From Vitrella brassicaformis (lineage: Eukaryota; Sar; Vitrellaceae): a stretch of DNA of 33,075 bases. The stretch is taken from contig CDMY01000553.1 in the NCBI GenBank assembly GCA_001179505.1, positions 301,853 to 334,927 on the forward strand. The letters run 5' to 3'. Shown here piece after piece: positions 20,379 to 31,504 of this stretch. The position numbers and the translations under genes are program-made. Within the stretch, counting starts at the first letter, position 1. Each line of letters opens with the position of its first letter. The notes under the pieces are model-generated. The model saw only the letters and a list, made by a program, of their open reading frames with translations, did not search any database and was not told the origin of the DNA.

Positions 20379-22233
20379 ATGCGCTCATCTTACCGTCTCG
20401 CGATGATGAGTCAGATCTTCGTTATCTTCATCCTGACTTCGCTTCGTCTTGCCGTCGACACCAACGGCGCATTCATCCCCTCATCCCACTGGCTGTCGCA
20501 CAAGCTCCCTCAGCATCAAGGCTTCCCCTCACCGAAGCAGGGAGTCTCGCGCGTGAGGCCTCGCCTCAAATCTGGTCTGGCAATGAGGCAGCTGACGAAG
20601 GAGGAGGCGTGGACGGCTGTTGGCGACGCTGTGAGGTATCTGAAGGAGCATGAGAGCCCCAAGCCATTCATCTCGGGCATCCTGGACTTCCTGCCGTCCA
20701 TCCACGGGCCCTCATGGACGCTCGAACCCAACTGTGACTCGATGACAGACGCCCCTTTCTCGGTCGGCATGATAGGCAACACACACAGCATCTCGTGTGT
20801 GCATTGCTGCGTGTCTGTGCGTTTGCTTGCATGCAGACGTCTGCACTGAAGGCGCTGTATGAAGACCATTTATCTCAGTCTCCCGTGGGCAAGGGCATGG
20901 ACACGGTGATGGACCTCGAGGCACGCAAGTCACGAGAGGTGGCGGGGGGACTCGTGTCGCTCAAGAGCCTGGCTGGCAACTGGACCAGGGTGATCGAGGG
21001 CATCTGCCGACAAGTGGAGGAACAGATGTCGCCCACCAGCCGTGTGCAAGCGGATTGGTACAAGATGTTGCTCTATGGCGAGGGAGACTTCTTCGAAGTG
21101 CACAAGGACACGCAGCGCCCGAACGACCACTTCGCCTCGCTCCTCGTCTTCCTGCCCACCGAGTATACTGGAGGTGACTTTCTGCTGCACGACGATGGGG
21201 ACTTCGATGGCGACAGATTCAACAAGGAGACGCAAGACGCCCTGGGGCACCAGCAAGTTCGATGGATCGCTTTCTACTCCGACATTGTCCACAGCGTCAA
21301 GCCGGTTGTGTCGGGATATCGCCTTGCGCTCGCCTACAACCTGCGCCGTCACGAGACTGGGGAGAGGTTCAAGAAGGACGGCCTGCTGGCGCCCCCATTG
21401 CAGCGGCTGGTGGATGGCATGAAAGAACACTTCAACTCTCCCCAGGTACATAGAGACGGACGGTCGATCGTCCGTCTACACATTGCGATTGTGTATGTGT
21501 CTCTTCTCTCAAGGCCAACGAGTCGTGGGTGTTTCAGCTGCAGCACGAGTACACTCTATCGAGCATGACGCCAGCTCACCTCAAAGGCATCGACAGCGCC
21601 CTCTACCAGCTGCTCTCCACACACTTCGACTGCGACATCCGCCTATTGTGCGCATACCAGTGGTTCGACGACGACCCCAAAATGAACCTCGTTGATGAGA
21701 AATATGCAGGAGAGATGAAGAAGATCGCAGCATTTTACGAAACGGGACCAGGCCGCAAGTGGCTCGGCTGGCGGCATAAGCCGAAGGAGGAGAGGGCAAA
21801 GGAACGAGAAGAGAAGGAGCGAATGGAGAGCGAGCTGGCTAAGAACTTACCGGCTCTCTCCTATCAATTAGGAGGAGACGATGACCTCGAGGCACTGGGG
21901 CGTTTGCTGCTTGACCCTCGCTCCCTGGAGGTGTGGGACACAGCGAGATCGGATTGTTGGTTTGACGATGTCTACAGTCCGCTGCAACTCATGAATTACC
22001 TGAACTGGGGCCCCGAACGAAGCCATGTGTATCAGCTCCGCCCTGCAGGGGAATGCAGGATCCCTGGCACTCGTTCGGCACTCGGCTACAACCTAGTAAC
22101 CAGACGGCTGATTACCAAATACGCAGGGAACGAGGGCACTGCTGATTTTGAGTTCCAGTACATCACAGTGGCACTTGTTGCCAAGGGAGTCATTGACGAT
22201 GACAAGAAAGAGGCGCAAGCCTTGCGAGATTGA
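20379..22233 (+). CDS. 2-oxoglutarate/Fe(II)-dependent oxygenase with N-terminal signal or anchor
   Basis: Three exons (20379-20762, 20837-21445, 21514-22233) close in phase to 570 residues. An N-terminal hydrophobic stretch (SQIFVIFILTSLRL) suggests a signal peptide or membrane anchor. The oxygenase core runs from about residue 200 to 300: WYKMLLYGEGDFFEVHKD, then LLVFLPTEYTGGDFLLHDDG, then IVHSVKPVVSGYRLALAYNL. The iron ligands are most likely His217 and Asp219 (VHKD) and His280 (IVHSV), with Arg290 binding 2-oxoglutarate. This resembles prolyl-4-hydroxylase-type domains; the substrate is unknown. The C-terminal 240 residues contain a charged helix (EERAKEREEKERMES) and no recognised domain. 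The first intron starts GTCGGC, a weaker donor than most here, and is part of an inverted duplication. Exon 3 uses a TCAAG acceptor. Confidence 0.85.
20755..20903 (+). repeat. Inverted duplication, right arm
   Basis: This is the source-like copy, since it lies in the intact oxygenase gene. It spans the exon 1 end, intron 1 and the start of exon 2. See the left arm at 20049-20194. Confidence 0.88.
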
Positions 22234-22509
22234 TGTGTATGTTAACATTTAAGGGTTTGTGAGAGATGCAGACCACAACGCGACGTGACGTGACGTGAAT
22301 GGCACCAGCTGCGAATGCATAGTTGACATGTGTCCTTGTGCATATTAAGTCATGGGTTTTGATTGATTCACGTCAGGTGGAGCGTCTTGATACCTGTCTG
22401 ATGGCTCACACACACATGCATTCATCCCATTGTACGCACATGCAAAGAGGAGGGCCTCGATGTGTTCTCAACACATGCACGCACCCGATCCTCAGAGTAA
22501 CAAATACAT

Positions 22510-22597
22510 TTCGAGGCGATCGCGTCAGGAAAAGCGACCCATAATTCTGCCTCGCGTCATGTCATAGCACGAAATGTCGTCAAAAAGGGGGGCCCCA
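22510..22597 (+). repeat. Diverged dispersed repeat, copy 1
   Basis: It shares ordered blocks with 23160-23247: CGAGGCG, AGGAAAAGCG, GCCTCGCGTCA and an A-run followed by GGGGCC. Similarity is patchy, with small indels. Confidence 0.5.
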
Positions 22598-23159
22598 ATC
22601 ACCACGAAAAGGCAAAACATGCATGGGAGCCTGGGGTACGTGTGTACGTACTTTGTAGACAGGTGGGAGGAGAGAGAAGGCCCAGCAAGATGGCTACGTA
22701 TCGCACACAACTATGCAGTCACTTCGATTGATTCAGGGAAAGGGAGGGAGAAAGAAAGATATATATATAGAGAGAGGGGACCCTAGCGTTGTGTGTGCGC
22801 TAGGCTGAATGCAGGCATTGGTTTTCCGATAGCCAGCCTCACGACAAGCTACAATACAACACAGCAGAGCACGCCACACGGCTGTCCAGCCTCGTCCAAA
22901 AAAGAAAAAAGGGCGTCTCGTCTTGTCTCGTCCATTACATCCACCGCGGCGAAGACAAAAGGACGAATCGTATGGATGAATACTATGATGCAGTAGTAGG
23001 GCAAGGTAAGGCGAGACCCGCTTAGCGTTTTGTTTGTATTCTCTCACTCCTCCCCGCCGTGCGTATACAACCCAGGAAGAAACAAGACAGATACAGAAAG
23101 CCGGATATATCAAAAACACAGCATAGCCTGCGCGCATACAAATTCATTACGTCACGCAT

Positions 23160-23247
23160 TCCGAGGCGGTCGAAACGGTAGCGGTTGCCGTAAGGAAAAG
23201 CGCCCTACGATCAGCCTCGCGTCAAGACAGATGAAAAAAAGGGGCCA
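23160..23247 (+). repeat. Diverged dispersed repeat, copy 2
   Basis: This is a partner of 22510-22597 in the same orientation, about 650 bp away. It could be an old tandem-derived or small non-coding repeat; no terminal inverted repeats or tail identify it as a known transposon class. Confidence 0.5.
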
Positions 23248-23849
23248 TCTGTCAGTCGGTCCGTCCGTCCGTCTGTCTGTGTCTGTCTGTCTGTCTGCTG
23301 TAATGTGTGGATGTGTATGGGCAACGAGTGTGAAACACACACCGCCGTGTCTGGGTGAATGTGTGTGTGGAGCAAGCAATGGGTCACAGATGGATGGATG
23401 AATGGACACACACCGGGTGTGGTGCATCGGTCGGCCTGTCTGTGTGCACATACACAGAGAGAGAGAGACAGATGTCAGCCGTCAGCCACCATGTGCAGCA
23501 AACACCAAGAAAACCACCGACCGTCCGGCCGATCGGTGTAGTCAGTCAGTCAGTCAGTCAGATGGGGAGAGAGAGGCAAAACAGACAGACAGACACGGCA
23601 GCCAGACAATGATAAATGTATGCATATGTATAGTGACGTGTCCATCAGGCAGATCGACAGAGACCGACCGATCGGAAAACCCCACGCGCACCATTGCAGC
23701 CGTCTATGTGACCGGCAGTGCCCCTCACACTGTCACCAACACCACCGCCCAGCCTGACACACACATGGAAAGACAGACAGCATTGTGTACGTCGTGAGCG
23801 CATCTTCTGCTCGTGTCAGTCGTGTTTGATGCACACATACCTCAGCTGT

Positions 23850-25208
23850 CTATGGGCCGAAGAACATGGCTGAGATGACGTCCCCCAGCACCGCACGCGC
23901 CAGCCGATAAGTCACTGGGAAGCGGTTCTTGAAGGCATCGCCCACGCCAAACACAGCCGACTCGGTCGTGTAGATGAGCACACCCACTGCAAATGGATGA
24001 CAAGAGAGCACAGCAGATGAGAGTGAGTACTCCATTGTATCTCCCTCGCTGTGCTGTGCTGTGCTGTGCTGTGCTGTGCTGGGGTGACCTTCATTGTAGG
24101 GGAGATCCTCGACGGTGATCCACGCGACGAAGGGATGGCCGGTGCCCGTCAGGATGAGACGACGCGAAGTGTAGCCGGCAGCGAAGCGGGTTGATGTCGT
24201 GATGCATCCCTCCACTAGTGTGTGGGGACTGTGTCACGATGGTCTGGAGCCGGTTGTTGTCGACGTGCCTGACCAATAAAGGCACACACATTCATCAGTC
24301 ACTCGTGTGTCCTGACCATTCCCACACAGAGTGATGCCCCGCCTCACCTGTTGATCATACGGTAAGTGCTGTTGATCTGGTGGGTGCCGCTGAAGTGGTC
24401 GAGGACGATCCTCTTGACGAACGACGACACAGATGCGTAGTCTCGAGCGCCCCAAGTCAGCTGCCAGCCCAGGGCCGGGGCATGTGCGATTCTGCTGCGG
24501 ACTGGCGGGTCATGTGGCTGTCGGTGCTGCTGGTAGGGGTGGTTGGGAGGGAGGGGCGGGTTGATGTCGATCTCGAAGCCAGCCTGGTCCTGGATGGCCC
24601 GCAGTGTGTTGCCGTACTGGAACAGCTGAAAGGTCACGCCGTTGCCGAAGTCGATGTGGGGGCCGACCATCTTGAGCTGAGCCAACACACGGGGAGCGGC
24701 CAAATACGCCTGCACACACAACACATCAACACACCACACCACACACCCATTGAGAGCCATCCTTTCTCCCTCCCTCCCTCGGTTGGCTTACCGTCTTGTT
24801 TGGGTATTGGTGCAGATCAGCCGAAGTGAGCCGCACAGGCAGCTGGCAGTTGCCGCACTGCCCCGCCAGCTCGATCGCCTCGCTCATCTCACTCCAGCCG
24901 CCCATCTCCGTCACACACAGCGCCGCCAGCAGGTCACCCACACCCATCTGCTGCTCGTCGAAGGTCAGCAGCTGCTGTCCGTTGGCCGTCCACCGCAGCC
25001 CCGCCTGTGTGCTGAGCTCATCGTCTGTTGTCCATTGGCTGAGCAGATGCCGCAGCTGATCCGCTCCGAAGAGAGCTCTGGACCATTTGCAGGTCTTCCT
25101 CAGACGCAGCACATCCTGCAGCGGAAAATCGCTGCCGCGGTGGGCACACACGTACCACACGGAGTGCTGCTGCTGCTGCTGCTGGTGGTGCTGCTCGGCG
25201 TGCTGCAT
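23850..25208 (-). CDS. Unknown protein with F-box-like N-terminus, one apparent frameshift
   Basis: Exons are 25208-24792, 24709-24348, 24268-24089 and 23986-23850 (stop TAG). After a Gln/His run, the N-terminus reads FPLQDVLRLRKTCKWSRALF, which resembles the F-box helix pattern of substrate-recruiting SCF subunits. That resemblance is weak. The rest is folded-looking but unrecognised: HIDFGNGVTFQLFQYGN, LGWQLTWGARDYASV, and at the end VGVLIYTTESAVFGVGDAF. Exons 1, 2 and 4 join in phase. Exon 3 (180 nt) is one base too long: its 5' half fits exon 2 (HVDNNRLQTIV) and its 3' half fits exon 4 (RRLILTGTGHPFVAWITVE), with the shift near the CCCC at about 24225-24235. The stretch before DVLRL could itself be a 45-nt intron with a CTGCAG acceptor. 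The true start may be further upstream. Confidence 0.65.
24048..24080. repeat. TGTGC pentanucleotide array
   Basis: About six CTGTG units lie inside the last intron of the minus-strand F-box-like gene. On the coding strand it reads GCACA repeats directly after the exon 3 donor. Confidence 0.9.
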
Positions 25209-25602
25209 GGACCACAGCTACAAAACCTCTCACTCACACCGTCATCAAATCTGACACGGAGGCCACACACAGAGGGCATGTGTTTTTGGTTGTTGTTGTT
25301 TCCTCGCCTGATCTGCCTGCCTGCCGTTCTGACTCCACCCAGGGCTTTGTCACTGAGTGTTCTATTGCTGGTCGCTGCGGCTCAGCGACCAACCGCCTCC
25401 CTCGAGGTTGCGATCGCTGCGAGCTCGTGCTGCAAATTCGAGAGGAGTCTCGAGGGCAGAAGGTGAGTGCAGAAGGCAGCATACAACAGACCGTTCAGGT
25501 GGACCAAGACCTATGCACGGCAACAATGAGTCTCATGATCTGTTTGCGCAGGCCTTGTGTGTAGCGTGATTCATTCGTCGCTCATTCATCCGATCCGCAA
25601 GC
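25209..25602. promoter_or_regulatory. Divergent spacer with a possible unassigned exon
   Basis: This 394-bp spacer separates the F-box-like and dienelactone hydrolase starts. On plus, 25343-25462 is bounded by a good acceptor (CCACCCAG) and a strong donor (AAG|GTGAGT) and is open, reading GFVTECSIAGRCGSATN onward. It may be a 5' untranslated or upstream exon of the hydrolase gene. The minus strand is also open here, so the strand is not settled. Confidence 0.35.
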
Positions 25603-27250
25603 ATGTCGGGCGTCATCAAAGTGCTCGAGGGTCAGTGTCGATCACCACCCGAACAGACAGGCACACGCTTGACTGATCTCTTGTCATGATGTATGTCATA
25701 TGTGTGCCGTGCCGTGTGTGTGCAGGTTTTGAGAAGGTGGTGTTCAACGGCATCACGGGCTACATGTGCGGGGCTAAGGCGAGCCCTGGCGTCATAGTGC
25801 TGCAGGAGTGGTGGGGCGTCACAGATGAGATACAGGTTCGCTTGGCCACGGGCGGTGTGGCAAATGAGTGAGCGGACAGAGAGGTGGGGTGACTCATTCC
25901 GTGCTGTTGGTGTTGGTGTTGGTGTGTTGTTGCAGAGGCAGGCGGAGCACATTGCCAAGCAGGGCTACAGCTGCCTCGTTCCCGACCTGTAAGACAGACT
26001 ATCAGACAAACGGACAACACATCCATCGGCTCTTCATGGCTCAGCCGCACCGCATCTGTGAATGTCTGTCTGTTGGTTGGGTCACGTGATTGTGTCATTC
26101 ATCCATGTGTGTCAGGTACAAGGGGAAGCTGGGTGTGGATGCCGAGGAGGCGCAGCACCTCATGAGCAACCTGGACTTCCCCCAGGCCGTGTCGGAGATC
26201 AAGGCCTCCGTCGACTATATCAAACAAGAAGGATCAAAAAAGGTTCACACCACACCCATCCCATGCGATCCATCCAAACCACACATACGGTGGTGACTGA
26301 CAGCGGCGTGTCTGTATGTGTGTATCTCTGTCTGTCTGTCTGTGTGTGTGTGCAGGTCGGTGTGACAGGCTTCTGTATGGGTGGGGCGTTGACGATTGCC
26401 ACAGCGGTGAAACACTCCAGCGACATCAGCTGCGGTAGGTAGGCACACAAGCCTCACCCCAGCCACAAGCACCAACCCCATGAGCTCCATCTGTGTGTGT
26501 GTTTGTGTGCAGCGGTCCCCTTCTACGGTATCCCTGACGCCAAATTCTTCGACCCATCGCAGGCACACACCACACACACACACACACAGAGCCACGTGTC
26601 CTCGCTCGGTCGGCGTCGAGGATGGATCGAGATCAACGCGTGTTTGGTCCACTCGATGTGACAGATCACTTGTCCCGTGCAAGCGCATTTCGGCGAGGAT
26701 GACAAGCTGGTGGGCTTCTCTGACCCCACGGCGGTCGAGGCCTTCAAGGCTGCCATGGGCAAGGGTCAGTGCGCCGACTTCCAGCTGCACACGTGAGCTC
26801 ACACACACAACACATGCTTGCTCCCTCCCATTGAGTGATTGTGTCATGGTGCGTGGCCTGCTGCCGTCGTCTCGTTCTCTGTTTCTCTGACTGACAGGTA
26901 CAAGGGCGTCGGCCACGCCTTTATGAACGGTGGGCGCGAGAGACTCAGACATGGTGGTTGACCGAATCGATAGTCCCTGGCGTGGCCGGCGTGTATGTGA
27001 GTGTGTGTGTGTGCGTGTGTATGTGTTGAAGGTATGGTGCCGGAATGGCAGGAGAAGAAGACGAAGCTCGGCTTCGGAGGTCAGTCAGCCGATCACACCT
27101 GCACATCAATCAATCAGCCGATTGACCGACCCGAGGCCTTTGTTGCTGTTTGTCTTGCTCTCCTTGTCGACCTTCTCAGAGCATCGGCAGGAGGTGGTCG
27201 ACCTGGCCTTCACGCGCACATTCGAGTGGTTCCAGAAATATCTCAAGTGA
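25603..27250 (+). CDS. Dienelactone hydrolase family protein
   Basis: Ten exons close in phase to 241 residues, the normal family length: 25603-25630, 25726-25835, 25936-25988, 26116-26242, 26356-26434, 26513-26562, 26665-26792, 26898-26929, 27032-27079 and 27180-27250. It has an alpha/beta-hydrolase fold. Motifs run in order: GVIVLQEWWG, the nucleophile elbow GFCMGG (Cys113), FGEDDKLV (Asp161 or Asp162) and GVGHAFMN (His198), a complete Cys-Asp-His triad. Family members hydrolyse dienelactone in chlorocatechol breakdown, and eukaryotic relatives act on other esters, so the substrate is open. No signal peptide is seen, so it is probably cytosolic. Intron 6 has no GT donor at the expected place: either a GC donor (CAG|GCACAC) is used, or an HT-repeat-encoding extension to a GT donor at 26596 adds eleven residues. 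Confidence 0.9.
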
Positions 27251-28156
27251 ACCAACGAACGTCGTAGCTAATGAGCAATCGCATTCGCAGTCGCCCTCTG
27301 CTTGCTTAGCTGATGTGATGTGTGCGTGTGTTGGGTGGTGCGACATGGACTGAGGGTAGGTACAGGCGACTGACTTTCTGTGTGTGAGCGCTTGTTTCTG
27401 CGCGAGCCCTCTTTATGTGAGGCTGTTGGTTCGTTCGTCTTGGCGATGGGGATAAGTGCATTCAGAATGTCGCGAAGAAGGCAAGCAGAGTCTAGACAGG
27501 TAGGTCTATACGCGCAGACATCATACAATCCATCAACCACGTAGTATGTATGCCATCCACAAAACACCCGCACGCCACACGCAGGCAGGCGCCGGGTCGG
27601 AGAGTGCTTACACCGCACACACACACGCACACACACACACACCACTCACGCGCACACGCACACACGCAGAGGTCTGCAAAACGCCCCGGCCCCCTGCAGC
27701 AGCCAAGTCGACTACAAAGGATCGATCACTCGTGTGAATTATGAACAACAAAAGGAATCAGCAGCAGCAGCAGCAGCATCCACACACATCAAGGACGTAT
27801 CGCATCAGGGAGGCACGCAGCACACGCAGACGACATCAGCCAGGCAGGACCGCGACCACATCTGTCTGTACACTCGCTCGCTCAGCCAAGCCACAAATCA
27901 ATCCGTCTATACCAACCCCATGTCGTGCTGCGATCCATGTCAGTCAGTGTCATACTCACATAAAAGGGTCTGACTCCCAACCAACCAACCAACCAACCAC
28001 CGTGTGAATGACCCTGACAAAACCGCCCCTTTTCCCTCCCTCCCTCTCTCTCTCTCTCTCTCTCTCCCTCCCCCTCCCTGTCTGTCTGTCCTTCGACAGC
28101 ACATCCAATCCATCAGCCCAGTATTTCCCCCACCCCCCACGCCCACGCCACGTGTG
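27251..28156. other. Convergent intergenic region with microsatellites
   Basis: The region contains a CA array (about 27617-27665), a CAG run (about 27761-27778), an AACC run (about 27978-27998) and a TC array (about 28040-28066). No exon is supported. Confidence 0.5.
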
Positions 28157-29244
28157 TCATGCTATAAGGCACGGCACTGCGATTGTGAGAACAGAGAGCC
28201 ATAAAAGCCACAAGGACGGCCGCCTGAAGGCGGGCATCGTGCTGCTGATCAGCGACCTGACCACAGACAAAGTGAGTGACACAAACACACAGCACAGCAA
28301 CACATAACATCAGAAAATGAGTGTGTGCGTCAGGCACCTGGCCTCACTCCCTCACTCACTGACCTGTGCAGGTATGTGAAGCAGTACTCCAGCTCACGGC
28401 AGTCCTCAAAATTCCCCGCGTCGTCGTCACGCAGGCCTTCGAAGCCGAACATACTCACACCCCTCAGCTCACACGAATACACACCACCACCAACACCACC
28501 ACTGTCACTGTCACTGCTGCTGCTACTGCTGCTGCTGCTGCTGCTGTTGGTCGATAAATCATCGTCCATCGACCTAGGCTCCGCCCCCTCCCTGCCGAAC
28601 GTCACACCGAGGCACCTCTGTGTGGTGACGGCCGTGCTGGTCGGGTGGACGCACCTGTCCAGGCAGTGTGTGTCGACCATGGCCAGAGCCTCAGGGAGGG
28701 AGGGGCTCAGCCGCACAGTGTCAATGTGGGTGCCGTCGGTCCATCTGGTAAGGTAGATGGCCTCCATCTCCCGCCGGCTGGGCATCGTCACGCTGGTGCT
28801 GTCACTCAAGGCCAGCACGTCCCTCCCCCTACCGTCCCGGTTGACATAGAGAGTGGCCTTCTCAGACACCGACAGGGAGAGCCGCCGCTCGTGTGAGCCC
28901 ATGGCGTCCATCTCCAGTGTGACCATCTCGCCCGGCCGGCCATCTCTATCGCCACCTGTGGGTGGTGTTGGCGGGGTCTCAGCCCCGCCTGTAAGGGGCT
29001 GCTCTCGCGAGAAGTTGATCTTGATAAGGGTCCAGGAGGCCAGAAAGAGGCAGCTGAAGCTGAAGAAGCCCTTATACACCATCGGCAGCCATCCCAAGAG
29101 GGATTCCGGAAGAGAAAAACGGCGCGAGCCTGAGCTCGCTGTTGTGACCGAAGGGAAAGCGGTCTTTTCTGAAGCGTTTGTAGTGTAAGCTGGTCCACCC
29201 ATGCAGTAGTCGCCTCGCCTCTGCTCAGATCTGCCAGTCTCCAT
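28157..29244 (-). CDS. Small two-pass membrane protein with a poly-Ser tract
   Basis: Two exons (29244-28364, 28256-28157) join in phase to 326 residues. I recognise no family. A hydrophobic segment at about residues 50-75 (GFFSFSCLFLASWTLIKI) and a second at the very C-terminus (SLWLLWLSVLTIAVPCLI) suggest two membrane passes with a region of roughly 220 residues between them. That region contains beta-rich sequence (LTRWTDGTHIDTVRLS) and a run of twelve or more Ser followed by DSDSGG, encoded by a CTG/GCT-type triplet tract (about 28506-28550). The C-terminal exon uses a GTCAGT donor and a GGTCAG acceptor. The first ATG is 30 bp from the start codon of the divergent monooxygenase; Met15 or Met16 downstream is a possible alternative start. 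The function is unknown. Confidence 0.7.
28500..28551. repeat. CTG/ACTGTC triplet and hexamer tract coding for poly-Ser
   Basis: Repeated CTG and CTGCTA-type triplets on plus are read on minus as AGC/AGT Ser codons in the membrane protein. Length variation here would change the Ser run without breaking the frame. Confidence 0.85.
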
Positions 29245-29273
29245 CACATCGACACCGAACCAGAGAGATCACG
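29245..29273. promoter_or_regulatory. 29-bp gap between two divergent start codons
   Basis: The minus-strand membrane protein ATG (29244) and the plus-strand monooxygenase ATG (29274) leave only 29 bp. The 5' UTRs and promoters must therefore overlap each other or the opposite coding sequence, unless one start is misplaced. The plus first exon carries only seven coding bases. Confidence 0.5.
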
Positions 29274-31415
29274 ATGGACGGTGAGCACAGAACCAGCAGA
29301 ACTGATTAACGGTGCTTATCTTCCATCTGTGTGTGTCTGCAGGCCTCCCGGCCTGGGCTGATGTGATAATAGTGGGTGCGGGGCCCACTGGCCTGGTTCT
29401 TGCTTGTGAGCTGCAGCGAAGGAAGTAGGCAAGATGCCTGGCGCTGCGCTGCACATGGAGGATGATCATCAAACATCGTCAATGCCTTTGCTGCTTGCTG
29501 CAGTGTGGACTACTTGTTGCTGGATCGGGAGGAGTACTGCGTGACCTCTTCACGAGCACTCGGCGTGCAGGCTCGCTCCATAGAGATCTTTGAAGGTTAG
29601 CTAGTGCCACAGACCAGCAAGCAATACTTACACTGCAAGTGCAGTGCAGGCAGCCGCTGTGCTGTGTGAGCATATATGTTCAGATCTGGGTGTCGTCGAG
29701 GAGGCCCTTGCCAACGGCGTGCAGATGCATGGGGAGAGGCTCTTCGTCGACGGAGCCGTCGCAGGCAAGAGCTACCTACCACACAGACAGGCACAGGCAC
29801 AAGCCAACCCAAGCCAACACACTGATTGCTATGGATCCGGACTGTCGCACTTGTCAAAAACGCTCAGTCGATTGGGACTTTGACAAGTGCGACAGCCCCT
29901 ATGCCTACCCCCTCATTCTCGAGCAGTCCGAGACCGAAAGGATCCTCTTCACGCGGCTGCTGGAACTCGGCGGGAAGGACTGCATCAAGCGCCCCGTGGA
30001 GGTCAAGAAGATACACATCGGGCGGCTGCCTGATGAGGTAGGTGGGCAAAATGGAGGGAGGGAGGGAGGGAGGTCTCGGTCTGCCCGTCCATCCATCCAG
30101 CTGTCCGTCCGTGGTGGCTGTGTGTGCTGCGTTTGCTGCAGGGTGTGTCAGTGATGGTTGAGGCCCTCCCCGGCACCAAAGAGGTCGATGACGACCAGGT
30201 GGAGACGCACGTCCCGCCTGAAGAGTTCGTCCCACCCTCAAAGACCATCAGAGGTGCGTCCGATTAGTGTGCCCATTACCTCATCGGAAGACAGCCCAAC
30301 ACACACGTGGATAAACAGAAAGATGTTGTGCTCTCTCTCTCTCTCTGTCTCTGTCTCTCTCTCTGTCTCTCCACTCAGGCCGATACATCGTGGGTTGTGA
30401 CGGTGCGCGTTCGATAGTGCGCAAGGCGTGCGGGATTCCCTTCCCCGGCTCCACCTTGCCCAACGAGTTCATCGTGGCGGACGTTCGCATCAAGTGGGGC
30501 GTCCCAAACGAAGTCAACAAGTTCAACCTCATGAGCGCTAACGGACGCATGTATGTGCCCCCCCCCACAGAGCCTTACAGACCCTCTCTTGTCCTTGTGC
30601 GTGTGGAATGCAATGCGCCTGTCCTTGTGTGTGCCTGCTTCCAGGATATGCTGCCTGCCACTCACCAAGAACCGGTATGTGTGTGTGTGTGGACGAATGG
30701 ATGGAGAGATGGGTGTGCCGTGTGTGGTTGTGTGTGTGCAGTTGGCGTCTGATCACAATCCGCCGCACGGGCGTGAGCGACGGCGAGATCGTGCTCGACC
30801 CCAGCTACTACACCAAGGCACCCACACGCGAGGAGCTGCAGACACTCGTGCAGAAGGTTTGTCAGGCAGGGAGGGAGGGAGGGAGGGAAGAATGGACACA
30901 CAGAAAGGGTTCATTCAACACACCCATGCTCTGCTCATGTGTTGTGTTGTGTGTGTCAGGTTGTGCCTGGGAGCCTGATTGATGAGGTGCTGTGGGGCAG
31001 CTGCTACTCGATCAACAGTCGATGCGCCGCGGCCTTCAAGCACCATAACGCATTCATCGCTGGCGACGCTGCACACATCCACCCTCCGTAAGACACATAT
31101 AGCAGACGCAACACACACACACACACACACACAAGTCCTGTGCTGTCTGTCTGTCCATTGGCGCAGGCTGGGGCATCAGGGCATGAACGTGGGCATCCAA
31201 GACGCACACAATCTCGGTCGGCACGGCACGCATCAAATGGACCGACCCATCCATTTGTGCCCCATGTGAGTGTGTGTGTGTGTGCGTATGTGTGTGTGTG
31301 TGTGCACTGCATGCGCTGCAGGTTGGAAGCTTGCTCTCGTGGTCAATGGGGGCGCCATGAGCTCACTACTCGACACATACGACCAGGAAAGAAGACCTGT
31401 CGGAGGTATGGATCA

Positions 31416-31452
<37 letters not shown>

Positions 31453-31473
31453 GTGTCCTACATGCGCTTTGAG

Positions 31474-31504
<31 letters not shown>

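Larger units (their letters stand above)
22234..23849. other. Convergent intergenic region with repeats
   Basis: This 1.6 kb lies between two stop codons. It holds CTGT/GACA-type arrays (about 23256-23296, 23576-23596), a CAGT array (about 23540-23561), a short TA run (22761-22768) and a diverged pair of about 85-bp repeats (22510-22597 and 23160-23247). No exon structure is visible on either strand. Confidence 0.5.

Noticed and set aside
24750-25466. 238-codon plus ORF with a Leu-rich, signal-like stretch
   Set aside because: The Leu run is the antisense of a Gln-coding CAG tract in the minus F-box-like gene; the two minus exons join in phase.
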